A stretch of 64,000 nt of DNA from Proteles cristata cristata (GCA_017311185.1 JAESUZ010000980.1:1612001-1676000), one strand, 5' to 3'. Shown: positions 10,902 to 22,403, counted from the stretch's first letter. The notes: a model not told the origin generated them from the letters alone. Translations and numbers: made by a program.

Positions 10902-12319
10902 TTCTGTATTTATAAATAACACCTAATATAGAACTCACTATTTCTCCTGAAAATGGCCTAAAATAAAGAAAAGCACTTTCAAATTAAGAATATCTACTTG
11001 AGTCTGCTCTACTCAAATATATAATGTTCCTTTTACATTTTGATGTTGGGAAAAAAAGGCCTCATGAGAAGAGGCAACAGTCTTGCTAAGTACCCAAGTA
11101 TTTTGTAATATAAGGATCCAAGTGTAATAGGCCTTAAATAATCTCTCTAGAAGAAACTCTGTACTGTGTTTAGTAAATAATTTTGACTACTGGGATCATT
11201 TGCTTTAAAGCTGAATTTGCTGAAAAGCCTTGGGCACAATTTTAACAGTGTCCCCAAGCACTATAATTGGGCAACTAGTGCTTAATGATATAGAAGAAGG
11301 GTACAGTTCTAACCTACATAAAATTGAGAGAAAGGTAGTGCTCAAGCTGTTAAGACCAAGGAAGCATGCATTTTCCACTGTCAGCATTACAAGCATTCTG
11401 TTGCTTTTTTTAACATACAGCAACAAAAATATATTTAATCTGAAGGCAATCAGTCAACATTTAGATGCAAAGATGTGCAAATGAAAGAGGTCTTGACTTT
11501 CACGTTCATGGAGAAGTCTAGCTAAGCACCTAGCACATGTATGTGTTTGGTGAGCTTCTTTACACCTCATTCTAGCCCTGTTTGATGCATGACACTGGGA
11601 TTAACTAAGTCGTATCATTTTATTGTTTTAATACTTTTCCAGTTTAGGACTTTTCTCCTTTATGGAGATGAGGATTATAGTAAAATTTAGAAACTTTGGG
11701 AAATGGCTTCTAGATTCAAATTTTACTTCCATAAGACCTATGTTGCATCATTTGAAATATTCAACTAAGCAGATATTCACCCAGCATCATGCACTCACTG
11801 AGGCACTAGGATCATAGACCTGACACCGTGTATGAGCAAGAGGCATCTTCTCTGGTGTTCCTGGCAATGGGGTTTTATTATAACTACAATCTGCCAGACA
11901 AGTAACTCATACGCTATTAAGGTTGTGCTTTTAGAAGGCTGATGTGAAATGACCTTTCATGGATGAATTGTTCTTCTGAAAAACTGACATCAAACAGAAG
12001 CAGTAATTCATAGAGATATTAAAAAAAAAAAAAAAGAACTACTCTCTTTATGAGATGAACTGATTTGGAAGTAGAATTCTGACTAGTTCTGGCTTAAAAA
12101 CCAAGAGTTAAGAGTGCTTAACTACTCACAGCACTGAAATATGATCAGGACTGGACCCAAGCTGATACTGAAATCACAGTGATAGTTAAATAATTATAGG
12201 CTTAAAATAATCATTCAATTTACCAATCTAAGTCTTAAGAAACAAAATAGATTTTTCAAAAGTATTTGAGAACTTATGCATACAAATCAAAGTTGAGGGC
12301 CTAAGGTGAATCTCAGCTT
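10902..12319. other. unassigned unique sequence
   Basis: No gene seen. 11765-11900 weakly resembles an antisense L2/MIR tail (GCACTCACTGAGGCACTAGG), and 12019-12033 is an A15 run without a recognisable element before it. Confidence 0.4.
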
Positions 12320-12335
12320 TCGAGTCTCAACAATT

Positions 12336-12554
12336 AAAAAAAAATTTTTTTTAATGTTTTGTTTATTTCTAGAGAGAGAGACAGTGTGAGCAGGGGAGGG
12401 TCAGAGAGAGAGGGTGTCACAGACTGAAACAGGCTCCAGGCTCTGAACTGGCAGTCAGCACAGAGCCGGACGCGGGGCCGAACCCAGGAACCGCGAGATC
12501 ATGACCTAAGCGAAAGTCGGACGCTTAACCGACTAAGCCACCCAGGCGCCCCAG
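12336..12554 (-). mobile_element. felid-type SINE, subfamily with GCCAG insertion
   Basis: Minus-strand full-length copy. It carries the variant CTTTCGCTTAGG and CTGACTGCCAG (seen here as reverse complements). A perfect 16-bp target duplication, TCGAGTCTCAACAATT, lies at 12320-12335 and 12555-12570, so this is a recent insertion. Confidence 0.97.
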
Positions 12555-12570
12555 TCGAGTCTCAACAATT

Positions 12571-13364
12571 TATAAACCTCATTCCCTCACCTATGAGTTT
12601 GACGTAGTAATGCTTGCCCTTTATTCAAAATACAAATCATAAATATGAGAACATTTCATGAATTATTAAATGCCACATAAATGTGGGCAAGCAAACTGGC
12701 TGACATTACAGGTGTCTTCTAATAAGACCACATGTATTTACTTTAAAATGGCACAAGGCTCCCAAATACTGAAGTCATTTTAGGAATATACCCACCCTCA
12801 ATTCTCCTGAGCCAAACTTCAGATGGTGTTGACCAGACCTGATAAGGAAAAGGCATGTTTTTTTAAAGGGAATTTTGAAAATAAAATCAAGACATCAAGT
12901 GGACTTATTTGACATGAAAAGTAGAAAGTAAATTCCTGAATTAGAGAAGATGCACTGAGAAACAGAAAATGTATCCTTGAGGACAAACACAGCACTGCCT
13001 TCTTTAATCCAAAACCCTCGTGTTGCTCCTCAGGTGAAGGGTTCAGTTGTTCATTGTCCAATTGGGAGCTAGATCGTGCATGGAAGTATGAATTCCATGA
13101 ATCCCCTGGCTGTATGCTTCTTGGACATCATTCTGACTTTCTAGAGAAAGTCCATTCTTTTTTCTCATTCATGAAGTTTTCCAAACTAATTTTGCATTGA
13201 AAGACTGCTTTATTTTCTCAGAATGACTAAGTATGAGTAGATATATTCCAGTGTGAAAGCCAATGGATTGATCACACCATCCCTTGAGGTCCAGACCCCT
13301 TTCCCAAAAAAAGTGTAATATGGCTTTTTTAAAACCTGGTTTCCAACTCAAGATTAAAAGTTGA
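12571..13364. other. unassigned unique sequence
   Basis: No gene or confident repeat. The 80-codon minus ORF at 12819-13061 has no recognisable domain. Confidence 0.4.
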
Positions 13365-13376
13365 ATTGTCCTTCAG

Positions 13377-13422
13377 GGGCGCCAGAGTGGCTCAGTTGGT
13401 TAGGCATCTGACTTTGGCTGAT
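13377..13422 (+). mobile_element. tailless truncated SINE head
   Basis: Only the 5' tRNA-like head is present (GGGCGCCAGAGTGGCTCAGT to TGACTTTGGCTGA). It stops before the B box and has no A tail, yet it is flanked by TTGTCCTTCAG at 13366-13376 and 13423-13433. This is the structure of a tailless retroposed tRNA-like fragment. Confidence 0.85.
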
Positions 13423-13433
13423 TTGTCCTTCAG

Positions 13434-14587
13434 ATGACTGTCTCTGGACACTGAACATCCAAATTAGCAGTGCATTGTCTGAAATCCATGAACTTCAGGG
13501 GAGAAAATATATCAAGAATGTTCCAAAATCACATATAAAATATTTGTAAATATGAGCAGTTTTCTGGGGAAGGAATTCGTTTCTGTCATTAGGCCCTCAA
13601 GATGATCTAAGAATGAGGATTTCAGTCCTGTCAAAGCTTCTGTAAAAATTGCATTTTTCACATGCCTTGTGTCCTGTAAAGGACAAATTGGCAAACAATC
13701 ATCAAAAGCTGCTCTTCTCTTATGTTAAATACTTTTTTAAAGTTTGGTTTGGATTATTAATTTCAAGCGATGATGACAAATTATGCTTTGAGCTGAATCA
13801 GCCGATAATCGTTTTTCAGCCAGTGTATATAATCGGGGCTCTAACTCATGACATTGCTCCGCTCAGCTCTTACTTGTTGGCACAAAGAAATGAGTATGAA
13901 GGTTCTTTTTCACCCTATTTTTAAGATTAAGAGATTCTTGAAATGATTTCTCTGACTGATGCATACTGACATTTTAACAAATTTTAAAATATATAAGTTC
14001 CTTGCTTCCCCAGCAAAGAAAGTATGACTGTAATAAAGATTCTGATTAATAAAGCTGTCTGCATTGCTTCAGCTCAACAGTGTTCAAGCACTCATGAACT
14101 AAAGTTAACTGCAGTAAATGAAGTCATTTTGGATTAGGAAAAAATATTTCTCCCCCTTTTAAAGGTATTTTCATCTTTGCCTGTACATGAAACTCCATAG
14201 AACCTGAAAAACATTTCCATAACTCAAACCTAGGAGTTTTAAAAAAGAAAGTATATGCAGATTCATTGTAAGGAGAAGGAGCCCTACAATTTAATGTGTG
14301 TCTTCAGGGTGGCAGATTGCTATAGCAATGGTGCTGATGACTAACAGTGATACATGACTTTCCCGCGGGAAAATCCTTCTCCCAACTTTTAGCTCTGCTT
14401 GGTTTTTATGGTAACAGTGTGATATTAGTGCTATCCTGTATTTTACAAAAAAGGAAACAGATTCCACCTGTGCTCTGAATCCTGCATCCTCAGGAAACTT
14501 TCTCATTCAGATACTTGTGCTATGAGTATCTGAATGAGTATCTGCTAATGGCTTATTACCCTCAGCTCTAGTCCAGTAATGTAGTCA
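13434..14587. other. unassigned unique sequence
   Basis: No gene or confident repeat. ORFs here (up to 91 codons, 13649-13924) show no domain or splice context I can support. Confidence 0.4.
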
Positions 14588-14833
14588 ATTGGGAGAGAGG
14601 GAGGAAGACAGAGATGAAAGGGTTGGGAGGGGAGAGAGAGAGAGGAAAAGGAGAAGGAAAGGGAGAACAAGGAGGAGATGTGGTAAAGATGATGAAGAAA
14701 AGGAAGAAGAGGAGGAGCAGGAAGAAGGAGAAGGGGAAAGGAAGAAGAGAAAAGGAATACAGGAGAGGAGAAAGAGGGAGAGGAAGAGGGAGGGAAGAAG
14801 GGAAAGGAAAAATGGAAGGGAGGAAGGGGAATG
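14588..14833. repeat. long polypurine tract (G/A-rich)
   Basis: About 245 bp almost wholly A and G on the plus strand, with few pyrimidines. The overlapping ORFs on both strands (Arg/Glu/Lys-rich or Ser/Pro/Phe-rich) are products of the composition, not genes. Confidence 0.95.
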
Positions 14834-16714
14834 AAAAGCTTTCCCAAATCTTCACCCAAACTTTCTTGTAAGTAGTTAGCATCCATTGTTTCTATGTGGT
14901 CACATCTCATTCACCCTTCAACTCACTCTATCAGGGCTTCTATTCTCACCACACCATCAGAACTATCCTTATTAATATAATGGCCCAACTCTATAAAAAA
15001 AATTCACTGGGAGCTTTTCAGTCCTCTCATGCCTGGTCTCTCTGCAATATCTCATGCAAACCTTCCTAACATTTCCAACATCTGACTCCTGTATCACCAT
15101 TTTCATGAACATCTGAAACCTCTGAGTCTTCTGAACCTTTGAGTCTTCTTTGAGATTCTCTCTCTACTCTTAAATTCTCTCCTTACTCTTTTTTTTTGGT
15201 TTGTTTTATTTATTTATTTTTCCTCCCCCCCACCCCCCACAGCCATCAGTCCTCAGTTTGTTCTCAGCATTCAAGAGTCTCTCATGGTTTGCCTCCCTCC
15301 CTCTCCCCCACTATTTCCCCCCTTCTTCTCCCCCATGGTCCTCCATTAAGTTCCTCCTAATCCTCCTATACGTGCAAACATATGGTATTTGTCCTTCTCT
15401 GCCTTATTTCGCTCAGCATAACACCCTCAAGATCCATCCATTTTGCTACACATGGCCAGATTTCATTCTTTCTCATTGTCATGTAGTATTCCATCATATA
15501 GATAAACCACATCTTCTTGATCCATTCATCCGTTGATAGACACTTAGGACTCTAGAAGCTGGCGAGGATGTGGAGAAACGGCACCCTCCTACACTGTTGG
15601 CGGGAATGTAAACTGGTGCAGCCCCTCTGGAAAACAGTGTGAAGGTTCCTCAAAAAATTAACAATAGTACTCCCCTATGACCCAGCAATAGCACTGCTAG
15701 GAATTTACCCGAGGGATATAGGAGTTCTGATGCATAGGAGCACATGTACCCCAATGTTCATAGCAGCACTCTCAAAAACAGCCAAAACATGGAAAGAGTC
15801 TCCTTAGCTTTTAAATGTTTGTGTTGCTCAGGAAGACACCCTGAGCCTCCTTCTTTTTTCATTCACTTCTTCCCTTCTCCACACACTTTATTAAATGATC
15901 TTAGCTGTTCTCATGGTTTCAACCACCAGCTGTCTTTTGAAGACTCCCAAATCTTTGTCTCCAGCCCAACCTTCCTCCTGAATTCCTACACAAATGGCAA
16001 CTATCAATTGGACACTTATATCTGTGCGTTTCATAATCCCCTAATATGTCCAAAACCAAATTCAGTTATTTGCTTCATCAGACTTTCTACTCTTCCCACA
16101 TTCCCTATCTATGAAGGACACAACTATCAAACCACTTGTCCCAGTGGGAAAGGATCCTCCTCTCCCTTTCCCCACATTTAATCTGTCAGTTAGTCCCACT
16201 GAGTCTACGGTCTTAAGTATATAACTTATCTTTCCTCTCCCCACTATCTTTGACCATGGCAACATCTTAGCTACTCTCACCAATCACCACTCTATGTTTC
16301 ACAATATTAACAGAGTGAACACTCCAAAAAAATATGTTCATGCTGATGGACACATTTAAAATCTCTCAGTGTCATTCAATTAATTTTAGTACAAGATCTT
16401 AAGTCTTTAACATTATTTTAAAAAAAGTCTTACTACCTTTCTAGATCCAACTCCCACTGATCTCCAATGCACTTTGCAAACAAAGCATATTTTATTCCCT
16501 AGTCTCATTATACCTGGCCTCACATCTCTGTCCTTGCAGCTGCTCTCTCTGCCTGGGGCTTTCTTCTCCAGATAACAGAATTAAGAAAACATCATTTTAC
16601 AATCCCTAATGAAATAACTGATTCAGGCAATGGTCACCAATGGATCTTAAAACCATTAGTCATAAGTTTGATGAGAATAACACACCTTCATCATCTCAAT
16701 TTACTGATATACTA
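14834..16714. other. pyrimidine-rich sequence like an unassigned old repeat, split by an L1
   Basis: Both sides of the L1 at 15186-15798 are rich in C and T with phrases such as TCTTTGTCTCCAGCCCAACC (near 15952) and CTCTCTCTGCCTGGGGCTTT (near 16542). These recall a common old mammalian interspersed repeat that I cannot name with certainty. No coding frame is supported; the 145-codon ORF at 15744-16181 crosses the L1 junction. Confidence 0.4.
15186..15798 (-). mobile_element. 5'-truncated L1 with inverted 5' part (twin priming)
   Basis: 15186 to about 15549 is an L1 3' UTR and ORF2 end on the minus strand, with its A tail seen as T8 at 15189-15197. About 15552-15798 is plus-strand L1 ORF2 sequence (GGCGAGGATGTGGAGAAACG, GCATAGGAGCACATGTACCC). 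The two parts are adjacent in L1 order: they meet at the place equivalent to about 8681 in the long L1 of this window. The candidate target duplication TCTCCTTA lies at 15178-15185 and 15799-15806. The 5' truncation is equivalent to about 8435. Confidence 0.92.
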
Positions 16715-16731
16715 AAGATAATTTGATTCTT

Positions 16732-16936
16732 TTTTTTTTATTTCTGAGAGAGAGAGAGAGAGAGAGACAGTGTGAGCAGGGGAGGGTCAGAGAGAGAGGG
16801 TGATACAGAATCTGAAGCAGGCTTCAGGCTCTGAGCTGGCTGACAGCACAGAGCCCGACACGGGGCTCGAATCCACGAACCATGAGTTTATAAGCTGAAG
16901 TCGGATGCTTAACTGACTGAGCCACCCAGGCACCCC
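16732..16936 (-). mobile_element. felid-type SINE, full length
   Basis: Minus-strand copy. A perfect 17-bp target duplication, AAGATAATTTGATTCTT, lies at 16715-16731 and 16937-16953. The CT-rich segment appears as (GA)n near 16746-16768. Confidence 0.97.
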
Positions 16937-17000
16937 AAGATAATTTGATTCTTAATGTGATGTGCTATGAGGTATTCAGCACTGTCTATGAAGAATTCTT

Positions 17001-17217
17001 TTTCTTTTTAAATGTTTTCTTTTTTTCTGAAAGAGAGGGAGAGACAGCGTGAGCAGGGGAGGGTCAGAGAGAGAGGGAGACACAGAATCTGAAACAGTCT
17101 CCAGGCTCTGAGTTAGCTGTCAGCACAGAGCCCGTCACAGGGCTCGAACCCATGAACCGTGAGATCATGACCTGAGCCGAAGTCGGAAGCTTAACCGACT
17201 GAGCCACCCATGAGCCC
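17001..17217 (-). mobile_element. felid-type SINE, full length
   Basis: Minus-strand copy. A perfect 19-bp target duplication, CTGTCTATGAAGAATTCTT, lies at 16982-17000 and 17218-17236. It sits only 64 bp from the previous SINE, in the same orientation. Confidence 0.97.
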
Positions 17218-17236
17218 CTGTCTATGAAGAATTCTT

Positions 17237-18969
17237 GACCTCCCCACCAAAACACAACAACTACAACAAAACTTTAGTTCTAACTTCTACTTTATGGAAA
17301 TAGACTAATAGTACATTAAATGATATAACAAGAACTATTTAACCAACTTTAGATAGTGGATACCTTAGGCTGGGTTCTCCCCAAAGTAGACCTTGAGACA
17401 GGTTTATGGTTTATTTGTGGGATATTGTTGGCAGAGAAATGAGGAAGCAAAACAAGCCAGAGAAAGAAAGGAAGCCACCAACTGGAGTATTAATGAGCAG
17501 CTAATGGCTGCAAGTAACTGGGGTTCGATCCCACTATGGAAGTTTGAAAGAGTAGATTGTATCTCTGAGTTATCCCAAAGGTTAAAAAGCTGAATCATTT
17601 ATCTACTTTCCTCAATCATACGGTTGAGGACTGCTGGGCAAAGCGAGGAGTGGCATTATTAACTCATGCATAGCTGGTGGTAGGGAAAGGCAAGAAAGCC
17701 CGGAAGAGTCACAGTTGCTTTTTATTTTTTTTAGAAGCTATTGGGTCAGGTCACTTGAGAACATTGAGTGCCAACGGAAAGCGAGCAGAGCACTAAGGTC
17801 ATCTGCACCAGCGAAGTCATCTATAGCACAACTGAAACCAAACCACAGAAAAAAGGGAGTGAGGAAAAGGCACTATTCCAGACTAAATAAACTTGGCAAA
17901 AGACTTCAGTGAAATAACCAAATCAGCAAGGGGCTTGTGTGGATCCTAATTTGGACAAACTGAGATTGTTTGAGACCATCAAAGGAATTTGCATATGGAA
18001 GCTCATTCCTAGGCAGATTCTGAAGACTGAAATATTTTATATAATTTTGTGAACTCCATTTTAACCTCTTAATATAAAGATTGTATTTTCAAATTTAGAA
18101 TATACTTGCATATACCCTTCTTCTAGACCTTTAAGGTAGACCTTTTAGATTTACTGTATTTATTGTGCATTTTCTTTTCCTCTTATTTCGAAAATAAGCT
18201 GTATGAGAATAGGTATCATTGTCAGTTTTGTCCACAGATATATGCCAAGTGCCAAAACCATGACTAGCAAATAGAAAGTGCTCATTAAATGTTTATTGAA
18301 AGAATGAATCGACTTAGGAGCTTCAATATCATTCACGGCTATGGCAGCCAGAAGTTTCCTTTAATGGAAATAAATCGGGAATGTTGCAATGAGGTGATCC
18401 TTTCAACTTAGGCTCAATCAGAAAGGCTATCTTCCTCCCAAAATACAAAATGGGATAACACCTTTCGCATCACCACTGCACGATAAAAAGAATGCAGAAC
18501 AAATCAGGAAAGAGATGCCTACAGAGGGAGGTCACAGCACCATGAGAATGGAAAGTCACTGCCATGAGCTTATATTAGCAGGTGTTTTGCAGGACACATT
18601 CAGGGAATGTCAGGCCCACGTTTTATTAATAACAACTTTAGACTCACTGCTTAAAGGAACCGTAGTGCTATGGCAGAATTGTCTGCAAGGAGTTAAAGTT
18701 GATGACCATGCAAGAACATTTCAAAGTAATATACCAACATAAGAGAGAAGAGTTATCTACAATTCAGTTGTGGGAAAAGAGAGAAAAATAGTTACTTTCA
18801 TTGTGACTATATTCTCCTCCCCCCCCCCCACCCCCGCATGATCATACATCATGGTCAGGAGAAATAGGTTTCGTTATGAATTGATCTTTCATAACAGTTA
18901 CAATACTAGGAAGTGGGGTGAGGCCATCTGCTGCAAATGACTAAAATTAGGGTCATTGTGTTTGTTTTT
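17237..18969. other. mostly unassigned sequence with old-repeat traces
   Basis: 17365-17700 (GGCTGGGTTCTCCCCAAAGT) has the feel of an old LTR or similar repeat but I cannot assign it. A C10 run with an adjacent C-rich stretch lies near 18818-18838. No gene seen. Confidence 0.35.
18175..18310 (+). mobile_element. L2-like 3' end fragment
   Basis: AAAGTGCTCATTAAATGTTT followed by ATTGAAAGAATGAATC matches the general 3' end shared by L2 and MIR (CTCAATAAATGTTTGTTGAATGAATG type). The preceding TAAGCTGTATGAGAATAGG fits the L2 3' region. Confidence 0.65.
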
Positions 18970-18984
18970 AAAAACAGCCTAAGA

Positions 18985-19089
18985 GGGGTGCCTGGCTGGC
19001 TCAGTTGGTAAAGCATGCAACTATTGGTCTCAGGATTGTGGTTTAAGCCCCACATTGGGCATAGAGAAAATAAAACATCAAAAAATGAT
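18985..19089 (+). mobile_element. carnivore tRNA-derived SINE, short old form
   Basis: Head GGGTGCCTGGCTGGCTCAGT, degraded B box, no felid body. Target duplication AAAAACAGCCTAAGA (18970-18984) and AAAAACAGGCTAAGA (19090-19104), one mismatch. Confidence 0.9.
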
Positions 19090-19104
19090 AAAAACAGGCT
19101 AAGA

Positions 19105-19779
19105 TTCAGACTCTGAAGCAATTTTCAACTTCTGTCTCAGGTTGATAAGAATGGAAATTATCTCTTTAGTGGAAATACCAATGGAGATCATGTGTGATTT
19201 TGTGATACCCTAAAGCCTCTCTGAGTATGAAGGCATCTAGGTGATCAAAGCTTTCTGATTCCCTTCAATTCCCTTCACAGGAACATAGTCTGAGGGCTTT
19301 TGCCATTTTCTCATTCGAGGCACAGAGCTAAGCTTGGGCTAGCTGCTGTCTCTCAACTCACCACCGCAAATGACTTCATCCTGTGGCTAGCTTTGCTGAA
19401 CCCCAGTGACTGAGCCTCACAGTTATTGGTTTATGTACACTGGCCTCCAAACCAACCCCCAACATTAAGGTAGCAGCATAGTTATGAAACACTATATAAA
19501 AAATTGGTACCTTGAAAAAGGTACATCCTGTCAAATGGAAGGTTTTCTGATGAGAATCTTTTACCCAGATATGATAGGAAACAGTTGATCAGATTATCAC
19601 TCTACCATAGAGTTCCCAAAAGCCATATTTAATGTGGAAGAACACACCCAGCTTCATCGCTCAGCACACACCTTCCCAACCTTTCATTCTATCCTTCTGC
19701 CCTGTGGAATATCCATCAGTTCTCTGAATATGCCTTGCTCCCTGTCACCATCATGTAAGTTGTTCCTGTCACCTACCAG
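19105..19779. other. unassigned unique sequence
   Basis: No gene or confident repeat seen. Confidence 0.4.
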
Positions 19780-20290
19780 ATGGATACCTCAGATTAACCT
19801 TTAAGATCTCAACTTGGATGTCACAGCCTCCACAAGAAGTCCCATAAGCTCTCTGCCCAAGTTGGATAACTCTTACTTGTCCCCTCACTTGTCTTTTCAG
19901 AGTATTCAGATGCTCCTTGCTTGTCCTTCTAGAATTCTGGAGTCCACAAAGAAGGAAACCACAGGTAAGTAGATCAATACTGTATCTATGACAATTAGCA
20001 CAAGTGCCCAAGAAACAGCAGCCACTCAATTCATGTTTATTTTTTTAAATGTTTTATTTATTTTTGAGACAGAGAGAGACAGAGCATGAGGGGGGAAGGT
20101 CAGAGAGAGAGGGAGACACAGAATCAGAAGCAGATTCTAGGCTCTGAGCTAGCTGTCAGCACAGAGCCCAACACAGGGCTCAAACCCATGAATGTGACAT
20201 CATGACCTGAGCAGAAATTGGAGGCTTAACCAACTGAGTCACCCAGGTGCCCCCTCAATTCATGTTTATATGGGATGAATACATGAATAA
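19780..20290 (+). mobile_element. L2 3' fragment interrupted by a SINE
   Basis: Plus-strand L2-like text (CTCAACTTGGATGTCACAGC, CTCACTTGTCTTTTCAGAG) runs to 20040 and resumes after the SINE with ATATGGGATGAATACATGAA. The 86-codon minus ORF at 19769-20029 is a chance ORF across it. Confidence 0.6.
20041..20253 (-). mobile_element. felid-type SINE, full length
   Basis: Minus-strand copy inside an L2 fragment. A perfect 16-bp target duplication, CTCAATTCATGTTTAT, lies at 20025-20040 and 20254-20269. Confidence 0.97.
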
Positions 20291-20319
20291 GAAATTTATC
20301 TTAAAAATACAGAAGAAAG

Positions 20320-20521
20320 AGGGCACCTGAGTGATTGAGTCAGTTAAGCTCAGGTCATGATGTCACGGTTCATGAGATCAAGCCCTGCATTAGGATTTGG
20401 GATTCTCTCTCTCCTTCTCTCTCTGCCCCTCCTCTCCTCGTACTTGCTCTCTCTCTCTCTTTCTCTCTCTCTCTTTCTCTCTTTTTCTCTCTCTCTCAAA
20501 TTAATTAAATAAAACTTTAAT
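20320..20521 (+). mobile_element. felid-type SINE with head deletion and expanded CT tract
   Basis: The head GGGCACCTGAGTGATTGAGT goes from CAGTTAAG straight to CTCAGGTCATG, lacking about 13 bases of the usual linker between the A and B boxes. A long CT/CTTT tract fills about 20405-20497. Imperfect target duplication AAATACAGAAGAA and AAATACAGAGAA on either side. Confidence 0.9.
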
Positions 20522-20744
20522 AAATACAGAGAAGGCAAAATAGAATTTTGATCAAAGAAAAAATTGTGATCCAGAAATCCATGCCTTGAGTATACAGAGA
20601 CTAAGACTCACCTTCTTCTTGAAGGTGTTACAGCCAGATGAAGAGGGTGTAGGGAGAGGTTGATGCATCATCTCTCCATCACCACCTCAGCATAAATGAA
20701 CATTAACTATAAGAGCTCACACCATGGAAGGCCTTCTAGGCAGA

Positions 20745-20925
20745 CCTCCAAGTGCTTTGTCTTTGTACTTTGTGCACTCATTTACCTGATCCTCACAGCA
20801 ATCTCAAAATATAGATACTAAAATTATAGCTTTTTACAGATGATGGAAAGGAGGCACAGAGAGGTTAGTTAACTTCAAAAAAAGACACACAGCACAAAAT
20901 CAGAATTCAAATTCAGAAAGACTAG
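20745..20925 (-). mobile_element. MIR fragment
   Basis: Antisense MIR phrases in order: TTTACCTGATCCTCACAGCA, TTTTTACAGATGATGGAAAG, GAGGCACAGAGAGGTTAG. Old, diverged. Confidence 0.82.
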
Positions 20926-22066
20926 ATGAAAATAAAAACCATTTCAAGTAGATACAAGCAAAAAGGTTTTTACATCAGGGAAATGGAAAACATGGGTAAG
21001 TTATTTGATGGTTTTGGCCCAGAATAGTGGACCTTCCTTCATCACATTTAGAGTAGAAAACAAATCTATCTGGTCTACTAGTAGTAGGAGTTTTGCACAT
21101 AAAACTCTCCCTCAAAATAGAAGAAACTACAATTACAAAATAAATTTTCTAGCGATAATTTCACTTTTATTTACTACTAAATAAATAAAGTCAAAGGGTA
21201 GTTAAATTCTGCATATTCTTTCTTGGTCCTAAAATTAAATACTGGCTATAATAGAAAGTTAATATAAACACGTGCCTTGGAGAAAATTTTAATGAGAGAA
21301 AATAAGCATAAGATATATTCCATGGATCCCAAGCTGTACACAATATTATGGGAAAAAAGACTCATAGAAACTTGCGAATTGTTAAAAGCCAAATAAGAAT
21401 GAGTACTGCTGGTTTTCTCAGAAGCTTTCATATCATATTCATTATGAAACTCCATACATAATATGCAGTGTTTCCTACAGTATTTAACCATCACATTATT
21501 TTCCTAAGGAGTTTTCTCAGGATTTACAGGTCAAGAAACTTAATTGGGGGAATTATTGGTCTAGTGGGTAGTATTATTCTCATTTACAAACACCTACAAG
21601 GTTAACCATTGGAGGAGAACCATATTCTGGTTTTTACCAATTTAGTATCATAGAGAAATGGTATAAAAATCTATGAATTGCTATAAGCAGTGAAACTTGA
21701 GAAAGCTCTCAGAACTGACATGGTGCAACATCCCACTCGGGATGAATAATACTACAAAAATTTGAGGCTTGGTTCAACTTTCCTGTGTAATAATCTTACT
21801 AGAAGGATTAAAATTTCCAAAGTGAAATACCTCTCTGCAAGGAAATCTTCACAGAAGTAATTAGACACCACAAAGCTGCCTCACTAAACTAATTATAAAG
21901 GGAGAAACCTAGATTGATACTATAATGAAACATAAATTTCTATTATTGTATTCCTTTAATTGGACTAAATGGATTTAACAGTGACTTTGCATCCTGTAAA
22001 GAACTTATTTCAGGAAAGTAACAATAAACTTGGGGCAATAAACAGGACGCACTTTAGGTCTCCAGT

Positions 22067-22122
22067 AGTCCATAATTAACAAATGTCTAACGAAAGTCCA
22101 CAATTAACCAACGTGTAATAAA
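22067..22122. repeat. degenerate 28-bp tandem pair
   Basis: Two adjacent units begin AGTCCATAATTAACAAATGT and AGTCCACAATTAACCAACGT. A third AGTCCA follows at 22123. Confidence 0.8.
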
Positions 22123-22234
22123 AGTCCAGAACACATGCAAGACAAAGATGTAAAGAACCAGTTGATGACACAGAACAGGAGATTTTAGGGGTCAAAATTA
22201 TGAAACATCAAAATGAAAATGGTCTTTCAAGTCA

Positions 22235-22365
22235 ATATGACTTGAAATACCCATTCCTACCATTTTACAGATGAAAATAGTAAGGCGTAAGTAGGTGAAT
22301 TGCCAAAGTCATAAGGCAAGTCAAAAGCAGAGTCAGAACTATTAGGTCTGACCAACTGAAATTTC
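22235..22365 (-). mobile_element. MIR fragment
   Basis: Antisense MIR phrases CCATTTTACAGATGAAAATA and GAATTGCCAAAGTCATAAGG, then AGCAGAGTCAGAACT. Confidence 0.7.
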
Positions 22366-22403
22366 TGGTATTTACTGTTTTGACCTACAAAAATGCTAAA
22401 GGA

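Larger units (their letters stand above)
20926..22388. other. mostly unique, AT-rich sequence
   Basis: No gene seen. It contains a 28-bp tandem pair at 22067-22122 and an antisense MIR piece at 22235-22365, listed separately. The ORF at 21246-21494 (82 codons, minus) shows no domain. Confidence 0.4.

Noticed and set aside
14545..14910. Overlapping Arg/Glu-rich and Ser/Pro-rich ORFs
   Set aside because: Products of the purine tract, with no codon bias or start context.
15744..16181. 145-codon plus ORF
   Set aside because: It begins in the inverted L1 part and continues into an old repeat.
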